Below, piece after piece: positions 37,601 through 49,080 of a DNA stretch of 64,000 bases. Below the pieces are notes generated by a model that saw nothing but the letters and a program-made list of their open reading frames with translations, had not been told where the DNA came from and ran no database searches. The translations under genes and the position numbers were made by a program. The stretch's first letter is position 1, and each line of letters begins with the position of its first letter. Origin of the DNA: Cryptomeria japonica (Eukaryota; Streptophyta; Pinopsida; Cupressales; Cupressaceae); contig NC_081408.1 in assembly GCF_030272615.1 (NCBI RefSeq), positions 303,153,450 through 303,217,449 on the forward strand, read 5' to 3'.

Positions 37601-37905
37601 ATAGAATCTCAGATGTGGTGGATAATTTTCTGCTAATAGATGCTCATGAATCAGAGACATCAATGGTAATGGAATGCCTTACTCAATTTATACAAATTGG
37701 GTTGTTTTGCACAAGGGAGTCACCTCAAGAGCGACCTGATATAACTGAGATAATTGATAGATTAAATACAATTAGAGGTACATTTATTGGTACCCCTAAA
37801 ACTCCTCAATTACCAATAGATATCACACCTTTTATTGATAATGAAAGAAATATGAAAATGCCAAGGAGGGAAAATAGGGGAAGTTCGTCTATGTCTACAT
37901 CCTAA
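34697..37905 (+). pseudogene. LRR receptor-like kinase, non-RD type, with two in-frame stops
   Basis: A receptor kinase of the LRR-XII (FLS2/EFR/Xa21-like) style: the ectodomain would sense a ligand outside the cell and the kinase would signal within. Reading through the stops gives 1,029 residues. There is a hydrophobic signal peptide; Met11 (34727) is an alternative start. An LRR N-cap (FCNWTGVTC) is followed by about 20 LRRs up to about residue 610, and a transmembrane helix at about 652-673. The kinase starts near 709, with GMGSFGSV, Lys732, HCD (Asp830, Cys in place of Arg, hence non-RD) and DFG (Asp848). One intron, 37332-37450 (GT...AG, phase 1), splits the APE motif, which reads AP-Lys after splicing. 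TGA at 36323 (codon 543) and TAA at 37157 (codon 821) interrupt an otherwise intact frame with no frameshift. The first stop would leave a secretable LRR ectodomain. Sequencing error is a possible alternative. Confidence 0.9.
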
Positions 37906-40900
37906 GCCAAAAGAATTTTTCTTGCTTTATTTTTTGTCCAATCCAAAACACATGATGTCCTAATGTATCATTTTGGATAGTATAGCCTATTGTGAGTAGA
38001 TGAAAAAATATTATAATATTTTTTCCTTGTGCTACTTATATGGTTTACTACTATGACATGATTTAGGTTCTCACATTTGAAACTGTGAGTGAATGTGATG
38101 TATTTTGGACATATCAATCATCTGGATACATGGTTAAGTATATATCTTAATAGAATGGAAAATCTCAGAAAAGAGATATATAGTTTTTATTATTATTAAA
38201 TATAAAATATTTTGTAGTATTACTTCTATTATTTCTGAATTAGACTGTGTTATTATTTTTTGTATCGATGTTTCAGATCACACTCCATGATCCATCATCA
38301 AAACAACAGAGATCTAAGAAAAACATAAGATGAATACTGTATATTAATTTTTGAATGCTAAATAGTTGTTAAATTTATATTATTTTTATAAATTTTTTAT
38401 AAAAAAATATTTAGAAATCAATGGTTTGTTCTAAATTCTATACATCCTCAAAACTACCAAAATCTATTTCAATCGCCATTGTTAAATGAAAATCTAAAAG
38501 ACTAGGCACAGTATAAGGAGAATGCTATTGTTAACAGATTGTGAAATTTTAGAACTTTAAGCCTACACAATCATCCTTGTATAAATATTTCATTGCACAT
38601 TAGTACAACACGAAGGACAGACATAAGGTTGAGCGGGTGAAAAATTCTCTTTTCTTTCCACAAAAATTTCTGTGTGAGATGACATGATTACAGCATTCTG
38701 TACATCGTCATTAACAATGCTATTTGAAGAAGCAGAGTAAGTGGTCATTGTATATATACACTGTACAGTTAAAGTCACATGTTGCTATCATATCAGTATA
38801 ACATCTGTGCTAGATAGTGGAGATTATAGTGCATTCCATAAGCATTATGTTTAAACAGATATGATTCATTCCCAATCTTTTGAGGGGGAAATATTATTGA
38901 ACAACTGGATTCAGACTCGGAGGGAATGCAATCCAAATTTGAACAACAATGCCTCTCCAATTATTGAGGTGTTTGGGAAGGTGGGGATGAACAATGTTTA
39001 CAGCAGCATAAGTTGCAATGTGACATAGCCTCCCAGTTTGATTTAAATGGGCAAATTAAGGGAGAAACTAAAGAGTTGATTAGTGAAAATCTGCAAGGAA
39101 AGAAGTGTATAGTGATTTTAGATTAAATTAGGTTAATTTCAAAAACAAAGATAAGAATTGACAGTTGAAAATATTATTATAAAAAAATTAATTGTAATGG
39201 ATTAGATTGTTTTGTTCTCAAATTAATGATGAAATATGGTTGTGTAGACTAGTACACTTAACTGATTTTAATGATGATATATTTGGCACTTCATGCACCA
39301 CCACATTTTGCTGAAGGATTCATGTAATCTTATTTGTATATGAAACTGTTGTTTTTATGCTATCTTTGGAGTTGTGTTTGTATCCTCCTTTGTTTTGTAA
39401 AATGATTTGTTCATCAATATTTTTATGTTTTTTAATGTGAGGTTTTTTAGATTTTTGAGGATAAGATTCTTTGTACAATAACTTTCGAGTTCTTGCTTTC
39501 TCATTTAAATATATCTTGTATAATTCATGCATGAGGTTTATCTATCTCAAATGACATATCGTTTAGTATTTTTATAATTTTTTCTAGTATCAAATGACTT
39601 GATCAACTATTGGATTATAGAGAATTCTTTCAATTTTGACCACCTTTCCTTCCTAAACAAATTTAACATATTGGTGTAAAAGAAAAAGAATAGTCTCACA
39701 TTGTTCTATCCCTAGTCTTTCAAGTAATATGCATTTGCAACCTAAATATAACTAATATTATTGTAAATAATAGAAAGAGGGAACATAGTTGCCCAAGGAT
39801 TGAGAAATAGTTGAGATAGATGTAAATATTTAATGAGAAAGTGAAATGTACTAAACAATAAGGAGGATCTTGCAAATCTACATGATCATGCCTCCTATCC
39901 TTATAAAAGATAGATGAGAATGGAAATATTGACCATATTGGCTTAGTATTCTTTTTGTATATCTGAGTTATAATATCGAGCTAATAAGTATATAGAATTT
40001 TTATTGCATATATGTGTCTAGATTTATTACTATGTAAGTGACTATCAAGTATATCTCACATGAGATTTCAAATCCCTCATCCTTAGGTGAGTAGCCTCTA
40101 AAATGACATGTCAATGAGTCAGGTTATCTAAATGCTTAACAATTATCTTATACATGAATATGAATTTGGCCAACATTTTGGCTCCATTACTAGGACCCCA
40201 TGTTGATCTATATGCAATATGAGGTATGTGGCAAGTAACACATGGTGATGCTCATTAGTGATTTAGAGTAAAATGTTTGGAATATACATGGCAAGAGGGG
40301 CTAGTTGATGAATTGTCATATGAATGGTGTAAGCATATGTTGTATGATGATTTATATGAAGCTTTCTTTGTAGAGATGCCAAGTTATTTGTTTAAATGGT
40401 TATCATTATGGTATGCTTGTGTTGGAGAGGATAATAGCATAAAATACACTTGTACTAAACAACTTAGAAGTTTAATTTGGACTTGTGGCATGGACATGTG
40501 TTTGTGAGTCATCATAGAAAATTGGATCTTTGAATTTTCAACTACCAACTATTCTTGTTTTGATGAAGGTTCTTACTAAGTTTCTAACTCCATATTAAAA
40601 AAAAAATGAGACAAACACACTATGGGTAAATATCTTGTTGGTTGCTAAGTGCATCAAGACACTCAATAAGGAATAGGCATAAGCCACATGATGAGAGAAT
40701 ATAATGTATAGTCAAAGGAAATCTTAGAATATAATGTTGAGAGAAGTTCAATCAAAGACATAAGGCCATAATCACTAGAAGGACATGATGCACACCAAGA
40801 AAGCAGTACTATAGAAGAGGGAATGTTATGGAAGGTTAAGAAACCCTTATGGTCATAAATATCATTAAAATAAATTCTTTGCATGGAAGGATAGGACTAG

Positions 40901-40969
40901 ATGAAGTCATGGAAAAACACATCTATGAGGTGTGTATATGTTGCACCTAGGCAAAGACAATGTGGTTTA
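37906..40969. other. Non-coding stretch downstream of the receptor kinase
   Basis: No gene or element border recognised. It contains AT-rich DNA and unremarkable short open frames (for example 38590-38778 and 40277-40507) without domains or splice support. Confidence 0.45.
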
Positions 40970-41880
40970 ACATGTGCACTCTAATCATTCAAATCTCAAC
41001 CTCGTCTCAAAATTATTATCATTGTAGGTTTAACTAATAAAATCCTCACAACTATAAATGCATTTCACCACTTTAGGCTTCTCACCATATAACCTTACTC
41101 CCTATTAACAATGCTTTTGGAGAATGTACATCCTTAATGGCACGGGGTTGTCCCAATAACATCATCACAATTGTAAATTTATTTCACCACTTTGGGCTTC
41201 TCACCCTCTAACATTGCTCCTCATTGTCAAAGTTTTCAAAGCATGTATAACCTAATAATTCACCCTCACCTCACAATTATTATCAATATGGAGTAAACCT
41301 AATAACAATCCTCTCCCATATGGTTAAGTAGAAGATTTTATAAATAATTTTAATTAGATATACTATTTTTTATTTTGTGTAGCAATTAGACGACATTTTC
41401 AAAATACAAGAAACAATATTGCAGATAGCTATACACTTAATCCATCACAAAATAGCAAACTCTGCAAAAACAAAAGAAACATAAATGACAATAGAAAATA
41501 TGAATCATTGGATTTCAATCTCTTCAACATAAAAATTGAAGATATAGGTCAAATTTGATAAGGCTTTAAACAAAAATACATAAAACCCAAAAACAATAAC
41601 AAAATTTTGGCTTCTCCAAGAACTTATCTACAAGTGTAACTAACAATTTTCCATGTTGATCAATCAATTTTCTTTCTCCAAAAACTCCCTTGCACAACCA
41701 CTTTCACAAAAGATAAACTTTCCCATATCACTAAAATACAAATGGATAATAATGCACGCACACTTTAACAATTTGAGTAAAATACATCACAGGTCGGATC
41801 CAAAAAATATGAAATCCACATTGACAAACATGTTATTGAGAATTATGAGATTGTAGCTACAACTAAATGAAAAGATATAT
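40970..41880. repeat. Dispersed segment family, copy C (partial)
   Basis: It matches copy A 9560-10240 and copy B 32740-33373, for example AACAAAAATACATAAAA near 41570 and CTCCCTTGCACAACCACTTT near 41687. It is intact across the site where copy A has a 57-bp deletion and copy B the foldback. Similarity fades before the transposon begins at 42158. Confidence 0.65.
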
Positions 41881-42158
41881 TTACCTGTCAAAGTAACTAT
41901 GACAATAGCCTCACCGAGAAATCAAATAATGGAATGAAGCAACTACTTCCCTAGATTTGTACATGTATTCATCATCCAAAATATATTTTGCAATGGCATT
42001 CAACTTAAGAACACTTAAACTAGGGTAATAATGAGAAAATGAAAGAAACAATAGAGCCATTTATAAGCAAAAATTATATACATTGAAAATCCTAACAAAA
42101 CATAAAGGTATTGAATCCCTACAAATTAATGCAAAATATGCAATACAAATTAAAATAA

Positions 42159-42225
42159 GGGCAAGTGCAAGCTAATGAGTCACAAATTTGTGGAAGTCTG
42201 TGCTTTGGAAAATGCACTCCTCAAA
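42159..42225 (+). repeat. Left terminal inverted repeat
   Basis: It matches the right end (53283-53358, inverted) in the order GGGC, AGTGCAAG, ATGAGT, palindrome, GGAAGT. The palindrome here is CACAAATTTGTG (perfect, 12 bp). Confidence 0.65.
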
Positions 42226-42241
42226 ACGGGGGCTCGTTTAT

Positions 42242-42436
42242 GCTTCGGGCTCCCGAGATGAAAGGTGACGGGGGCCCGAAGCTAAAACAAATGGGCCCCT
42301 ATTTTTAAACAAAACAAGGGCCCATTTTTAAAAAACGAGGGCCCGTTTTTTAATTGTATTTTTACCATTTTTTGGGCGAATTTTTTCATTTTCACTGTGA
42401 CAATAAATTGAGAAGAGGAGATCGAAAACGGGCCCC
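42242..42436. repeat. Left subterminal GGGCCC repeats
   Basis: GGGCCC occurs at 42272, 42293, 42318, 42339 and 42430, in an otherwise AT-rich area. GCTTCGGGC (42242-42250) and GCCCGAAGC (42274-42282) form a perfect inverted repeat. CGAGGGCCCGTT and ACGGGCCCCCAT recur in the same order near the other end (52286 and 52324). Likely transposase-binding sites, by analogy with subterminal repeats of other plant DNA transposons. Confidence 0.55.
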
Positions 42437-42732
42437 CATGCTGTGGATTCCATTTCAAGCCTCCACCACTATCCCAGGTACACATTCAATCATCTATTTT
42501 CATATTTCATAATTTTCTTGTATATGTTTCCTGTTTTTTGTGTATTATTTAGTTTTTTTTGGTATTATTTTAGTGTTTTTTTAAAGTAGCCTATAAATAA
42601 ATTAGTTTTTATATTTGTGAATTGTTGATTTTGATCTAAAATATTCTTCAACAGTTAACCCTAAACCCTAATCAATAAATTTACAAATCAAAACCGAACC
42701 TAGATAGTTAACAAAACAAAATATCAAATTAG

Positions 42733-42955
42733 ATATCTCAGAAACATCAAAATGAAAATGAAAATGAAATCGAAACAAAAAAAAAAAAATGAAAACGAAA
42801 TCGAAACAAAATAAAAAACGAAAATGAAATCGAAACAAAAACAAAAATGAAAACGAAATTGAAACAAAAACAAAAATGAAAACGAAATCGAAAAAAAAAA
42901 CAAAACGAAAATGAAATCGAAACAAAAACAAAAGCGAAAAGGAAATTGAAACAAA
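42733..42955. repeat. Purine-rich minisatellite (AAAATGAAATCGAAACAAAA)
   Basis: Units of about 20-28 bp built from GAAAATGAAA, ATCGAAAC and AAAAAC words repeat about ten times. The minus-strand Phe-Arg-His-Phe open frames in all registers are a product of the repeat. Confidence 0.85.
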
Positions 42956-43079
42956 ACCTAACATATGTACCAAAATTGTTCTTAATCCTCATTAGGCAAT
43001 ACAAAAGTTACCACTATTAGTATAACCTTAAAAGTAATTAACATTACTCTTCAAATTTTAGATATCAAAGTTTAGGCTG

Positions 43080-44235
43080 AGGTTTATGCCATGTCATGGC
43101 ATAAAGGTCCTATTATGGTCCTATTATGTCATGTGATGGTATAAAAGGACATGGCATAGTAGGTGGACTATTATGCAATGTCATGGCATAATAGGACCTA
43201 TTACGCCATGATGGCGTAATAGGTCCTATTATGCCATGACATTGCATAATAGTCCACCTACTATGCCATCATGGCATAACAGGTCCATATAATAGGACCT
43301 ATTAAGCCACAACATGACATAATTTTCTCAAAAATTGCCAACTTCATCATCTAATTCATCTCCAACACTGAAACTATACTAATTCGACATGTTTACTTAG
43401 TATGATAGGACCAATTATGGACCTATTATGCCATGATGGTATAATATGTCCTATTATGTCATGACATTGCATAATAGGTCCATAGTTGGTCCTATTATAT
43501 CATGTCATGGCATAATAGGACCTATTATGCCATCATTGCATAACAGGTCCATAATAATAGGACCTATTATGTCATGTGATGGTATAAAAGGACCAATTAT
43601 GGACACATTATGTCATGTCATGGCATAATAGGACACATTATGCCATGATGGCATAATATGTCCTATTATGCCATGACATTGCATAATGGGTCCATAGTTG
43701 GTCCTATTATATCATGTCATGGCATAATAGGACCTATTATGCCATCATGGCATAACAGGTCCATAATAGGACCTATTAAGCCACAACATGACATGATTTT
43801 CTCGAAAATTGCCAACTTCATCATCTAATTCATCTCCAACACTAAAATTATGCTAATTCGACAAGTTTACTTAGTATGATAGGACCAATTATGGACCTAT
43901 TATGCCATGATGGCATAATATGTCCTATTATGACATGACATTGCATAATAGGTCCATAGTTGGTCCTATTATATCATGTCATGGCATAATAGGACCTATT
44001 ATGCCATCATAGCATAATAGTCCACCTATTATGCCATTATGGCATAACAGGTCCATAATAGGACCTATTAAGCCACAACATGACATGATTTTCTCGAATT
44101 GCCAACTTCATCATCTAATTCATCTCCAACACTGAAACTATGCTAATTCGACATGTTTACTTAGTATGATAGGACCAATTATGAACCTATTATGCCATGA
44201 CATTGCATAATAGGTCCATAGTTGGTCCTATTATA
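43080..44235. repeat. Foldback array of CATAATAGGTCC-type units, including a 119-bp perfect palindrome
   Basis: The array is built from words like GGACCTATTATGCCATGA and their reverse complements. Positions 43151-43209 and 43211-43269 are exact reverse complements around one central base (59-bp arms). The phrase GCCAACTTCATCATCTAATT recurs at 43337, 43811 and 44101 and marks larger tandem units of 474 and 290 bp. No coding capacity. Confidence 0.95.
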
Positions 44236-44946
44236 GGATTTTTAAAAACTTATAAATATCCTATGTATCATTTAACATATCCACACCTAAAGGATTTGGT
44301 CTTGCATAAAAATTAAAAAAGAGAGAAAATTAAACATAATTTTTTTATTCATGGGTGAAAACCATTCTTATGACACCTTGGACAAGTACCATGGCATCAT
44401 GTATAATTTTTTATTTTTAAAGTACCCTACACTTAGGAGTATACCATAATCCATTCAAAATCTCTTTATTCTCAACCATCCTTGTCATCATCCATATCAT
44501 GTATCTCACATTCCTAGTTTTTGACCTTGTTTCGCGTAATCTACCCAAGTAATCGTATCCTATCCTTTAGGTGCAAATATGCAATACAATAGTTAGCTAA
44601 ATGCAAGAAAATAATGATGCACCAACAAAGTGAATGTACACATTGAGGTGACACATAACATAAAAGAGAAACCACTAGATATCACATAATTTAATCTTTT
44701 ATGTTTACTTCATTCTATTACCCCACTTGTAGGGCATGTTTAATATTTTCTCACTTGATTTCCTATTTTAATCCTACTTTTACTTCATATGTTTTATCTC
44801 CTATTTTTACGTTATCTAATCTTTATTAGTAACTACTAATTTCCCATAATGATTTATGTCTTATACTTTAATCTTTGTTCTATCTTAAATGATCTTCAAG
44901 ACTATTTGCTTCACATGTATGTTCATGTAGTGTTTTTTTTAATCTT

Positions 44947-45024
44947 ATTAAAGCATTATCTTATGTTCATGTACATTGGCCTATTATTAAAGCATTATCT
45001 TATGTTCATGTACATTGGCCTATT
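44947..45024. repeat. 39-bp tandem duplication
   Basis: ATTAAAGCATTATCTTATGT starts at 44947 and again at 44986, two head-to-tail copies. Confidence 0.9.
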
Positions 45025-45581
45025 ATTTTAGAGAAAATAATAGATTATCACTATTTGATCACGCATTTTTTCATCTTAGTATCATATGATTGTGCCTCAC
45101 ATGATGATCTTGTATTGCTATTAAATCTTGCATGATCTTATGATCATATCTTAGTTTATAGAGCGTAATGATCTTAAACATTTCAATATCTTATTTTAAG
45201 CACTTATCATCAATCCTTATATATTCTTACACTAAGGAGGATCATCTTATTTCCCACTTCTTTATTGATCTTATGTATGAAATATTTTATATTGATTTTA
45301 ATAGTTGATGCAGTTTACAAGAAATGAATGCAGTAAATTGAATATATAATAGATTCATGAAGTTTCATTGAAAGTTTTTATTAAGTTTTGTGGGCAAATT
45401 TTATATTTAAAGATTCAATAGTATGTACATGTATATTTTTTTAAGTTCAATATTATATTATATTTCATGTGTATCTCATTCAATAACATAGAAATGTTAC
45501 TATTTATAAATGTTTTTTTAAAAACTAAAATAGATTCTTCTTTGACATAGAGTTGTATATAATTCATGTATATCTTTATAT

Positions 45582-47498
45582 ATGCAGGAGCTCTTTGTTG
45601 TCATGGATGTCTTTGACATAGATGAACTATTAGGTGAAAATCCCCCTCCTCAACCCCCTCCTCCTCCTCCTCCTCCTCCTCCACCACCATCACCACCACC
45701 ACCACCACCACCACCACCACCACCTCCACCTCCACCCCCTAGATTGGATGAAATTTGTTTAAGAGAACGAATTAATCAAAACCTACAAGTGATTGAACAA
45801 AATATTACTGCTATCCAAAATGAGCCAATCACGCCACCCCATCTTCTAGAGTTTGCAAAATCAATGCAAACTGTTGTCGAGTCAGTTAGATGTGTTGATT
45901 CTCAATTAGATCAATTTCATAGATGGCGACAAGAGTTGCGTGATTTTTATGCCGATGGTTTAACTTATAGGCAAATCACTGATCTGAAAATAACCAAAGC
46001 TCATTTATGTCCATATTTTACTAACCCAAAAACAAGAGATCCAATGCAACCTAACCAGAAAAGAATTTCAATTAGGTGGTGTGTGCATCCAGAAATGGCT
46101 AGACACTTTTGAGATAGATGGTGGATGGTTTTTGATTATCCACCACATCGTAATTATGAGGTCCCTTTTTATTTTTTGAAGAAATTATACTGTGAGTTTG
46201 TAATGAACCAAAAATGACATTATTTTGATATTAAGTCATTCCATGGTGTTGGTCGTGGAATGCCGCAACATAGATAAGGGGCACGGAGTAATAATCCCCT
46301 ACCAGATCCACCCATAGCTCCACTTGTTGCTCCATCCATTCTTGCAGATGTCCAAAATACATCATTCATTTCGACATTAGATGCTTTGACTTCCCTCACA
46401 GGAAACCTGACTGAGCAAGCTGCTCACATGGCATCCGCTCCTCGATGGATGCCACGTATGTGTTTGAGTTGTCATGAGACATCTGTTGGTCCTACTGTTG
46501 ATGCAGGATCTGCTTTAGTTCTAGCTGAGCATGATGCAGCAGATGATAGTATGATGACATCATATATGGATTTTCTTTGCTCGGATGATCATCTTGACCA
46601 GGTATAGATATATATACATGTACATGTCAATCATTAAATACTTCATTAAATATAGGTATAAATTAAGTGCATGCCTTTTTTTTATACAATCTAATACTTC
46701 ATTAAATAAATTTCATTTATGTAGATAAGGACTACACCTAATATTAGAGTCAATATTGCATCTACTGGAACACAACTCGGCACACCTTATGGGGTACAGT
46801 ATAAATTTCTATCTAGACATTGTACTATCTTTTTAAGTTAATATTTTATCATCGTATACTATATAAATTTTCATGTTGATACATTGAATGCTTCTTTCTC
46901 CAGGATTCAGGTCATGAGAGACCCTCTACATCACATCGAGAAGAGGGTCTGATTACTGTGACACCATCTATCGTATGTATCTTAGAATTCATAAATTAAA
47001 TATGAACTCTTACAACATTGTAACTTAACTTGAAATTATTTAGTACACATATATATGTTCACCAAATATGATTTCATTAAATGCATGTATACAGGTGGAC
47101 ACTACCATTAGGATAGGTTATCCTCATAATTTTGATCAGAGCCAATTTGAACGCACATTGACATCCTTTGAGGTATTGATATGTAATACTTAATTTGATC
47201 TTATTTTGACTCTTAATTTAAGATTTAATTGGACACTTTGAATTTGACCTTGTACAGGAGTTAGCTAGCACTAAATTTTGTGTTGATACTACACAAGATA
47301 CTGCTAGAGGATCTGATGAGCATATGGTAAGTTTGTAACTTAATTTATGAATTCTAACTATATTTGATACATGATTCTTTTAATAGTTAATTTGAAGTAT
47401 TTTAATATTATTTTTTCCTTGTACAACATGAGACGGGTGGATTTGGACCACGTCCCAGGGATAAGAGACCACTGGATGTTATTGATGATAGCACTTAG
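45582..47498 (+). pseudogene. Transposon companion gene, six exons, three in-frame stops
   Basis: Unknown function; not a recognised family. Exons at 45582-46601, 46725-46793, 46904-46972, 47095-47172, 47258-47326 and 47433-47498 all have GT...AG borders and phase-0 junctions, joining into one 456-codon frame ending in TAG. Start: ATG 45582, or in-frame ATG 45603. Residues 21-53 are a near-pure proline tract. Residues 108-225 hold the block conserved with the gene at 1194-5313: RWRQEL, FYADGLTYRQIT (helix-turn-helix-like, a guess), RWWMVF, YCEFV and YFD. CLSCH follows near 46460, and a basic tail (GPRPRDKRP) lies in the last exon. Stops TGA 46110, TGA 46215 and TAA 46275 interrupt exon 1 without frameshift. 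It converges with the transposase gene, as accessory genes do in other two-gene plant transposons, so a DNA-binding or transposition helper role is a reasonable but untested inference. Confidence 0.7.
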
Positions 47499-47513
47499 AT
47501 TTTACTGTTTATT

Positions 47514-47815
47514 TGGCTCTGATATGTACTTTTTTATGGACTTTACACATTTGTTTATGCATGCACATACTTTATATATATGGATAGTTGAATTATAATA
47601 GGATTAGATCATATATATTTTGTGCACATTAGATATTATGTGGAGTTCATCATGTTACCATCCATATATATATATGGATTGGATATTATATGGATTATGT
47701 GGACTTGAAATTTTATTGTTTAGTTGGCTCTAATATGTACTTTTTTATGGACTTTACACATTTGTTTACACATGCACATACTTTATATATATGGATAGTT
47801 GCATAATAGGATTAG
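47514..47815. repeat. Duplicated segment, 213 bp apart
   Basis: GATATGTACTTTTTTATGGA (47520) and the 80 bp around it recur at about 47733. It lies just after the companion gene's stop codon, in its presumed 3' region. The phrase GTGGACTTGAAAT recurs several more times to 47960. Confidence 0.8.
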
Positions 47816-48386
47816 ATCATATATATTATATGCATACTTTATGTGCATTGTGCCCATTAGATATTATGTGGACTTGAAATTATGTGAAATTATATTTTGT
47901 GCACATTAGATCATATATATTTTGTGCATACTTTATGTATTGTGTGGACTTGAAATTTTTATTTATAGAAGTTGTGCTTAAATAACTTTATATGGACTAT
48001 GTGGACTTGTAATTTTATTTAAATAGTTCTTGTGATTAGATAAACTAAAGGTGTACACCATGAACTAAGTATTGAAACATATCTTATAATTATAACATAT
48101 TCTAAATTAAAAATTATTAATCATCGTAGATAAGAAAAATATATAATCAAATATATAATTACCATTACAATAATAATGATGATAATCTAGAAAAGTATCA
48201 AAACAAATATATTGAATAGAACTTGATTAAAACATAATTATCTCATTCATAAATTTGACCAGTAGTCTCTCATTTATGTATATTACACAAAATGTAATCA
48301 AGAAGACATATCTAAAATAAAATAAACAGTTTATTTAAATTATAATAATAAGTATTTATATCTCTCAAAATACGACATAAAGTATG

Positions 48387-48950
48387 CACAAACAATAGTA
48401 GTCATTGAGGCCAAGTCTACTCTGAGAGACCTGGAAAAAAAAAATACATATGATTAGTTTTTATAATCAGGATGCATTGAATTTAAAATACAACATAAAG
48501 CATACATCACGACTCTTCAAAGGGATTTGCCTTAAGGGTACACAAATTAAACTTACTTGTAATTATTCAAAATGAAACATAAAGTATGCACAAACAATAG
48601 TAGTCATTGAGGCCAAGTCTACTCTGAGAGACCTGGAAAAAAAAATACATATGATTAGTTTTTATAATCAGGATGCATTGAATTTAAAATACAACATAAA
48701 GTATGCACAAACAATAGTAGTCATTGAGGCCAAGTCTACTCTTAGAGACTTGGAAAAAATAAATACATATGATTAGTTTTTATAATCAGGATGCATTGAA
48801 TTTAAAATACAACATAAAGCATACATCACTACTCTTCAAAGGGATTTGCCTTAAGGGTACAAAAATTTAACTTACTTGTAATTATTTAAAATGAAACATA
48901 AAGTATGCACAAATAAATTTGTTTTCATTGATGCCTTCTACTTGTGGTAG
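48387..48950. repeat. Tandem repeat between the convergent genes, alternating 200/119-bp spacing
   Basis: GCACAAACAATAGTAGTCAT with the following GAGGCCAAGTCTACTCT starts near 48386, 48586 and 48705, with a diverged fourth copy near 48907. Spacings are 200, 119 and 202 bp: long units carry an extra 80 bp (ACTCTTCAAAGGGATTTGCC). It separates the 3' ends of the two transposon genes. Confidence 0.85.
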
Positions 48951-49080
48951 ACCTGAAACAAAATTTTACTAGATTAGATTTTATAATTATGATGCATGAT
49001 TTAAAATGCTATATATAATATGCATCACAACTTTTAAAAGGGAGGTGGATTAAGGGTTCAAATTATAACTTACTTGATAT

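Noticed and set aside
37489-37905. A separate small kinase gene
   Set aside because: It is exon 2 of the receptor kinase: a 119-bp intron with GT...AG borders joins it to the upstream frame.
42668-43004. Phe-rich open frames in three minus-strand registers, looking like membrane proteins
   Set aside because: They are the complement of the A-rich minisatellite at 42733-42955.
43080-44235. CRISPR-like repeat array
   Set aside because: Repeats are inverted and overlapping rather than direct with unique spacers, and the genome is a plant's.
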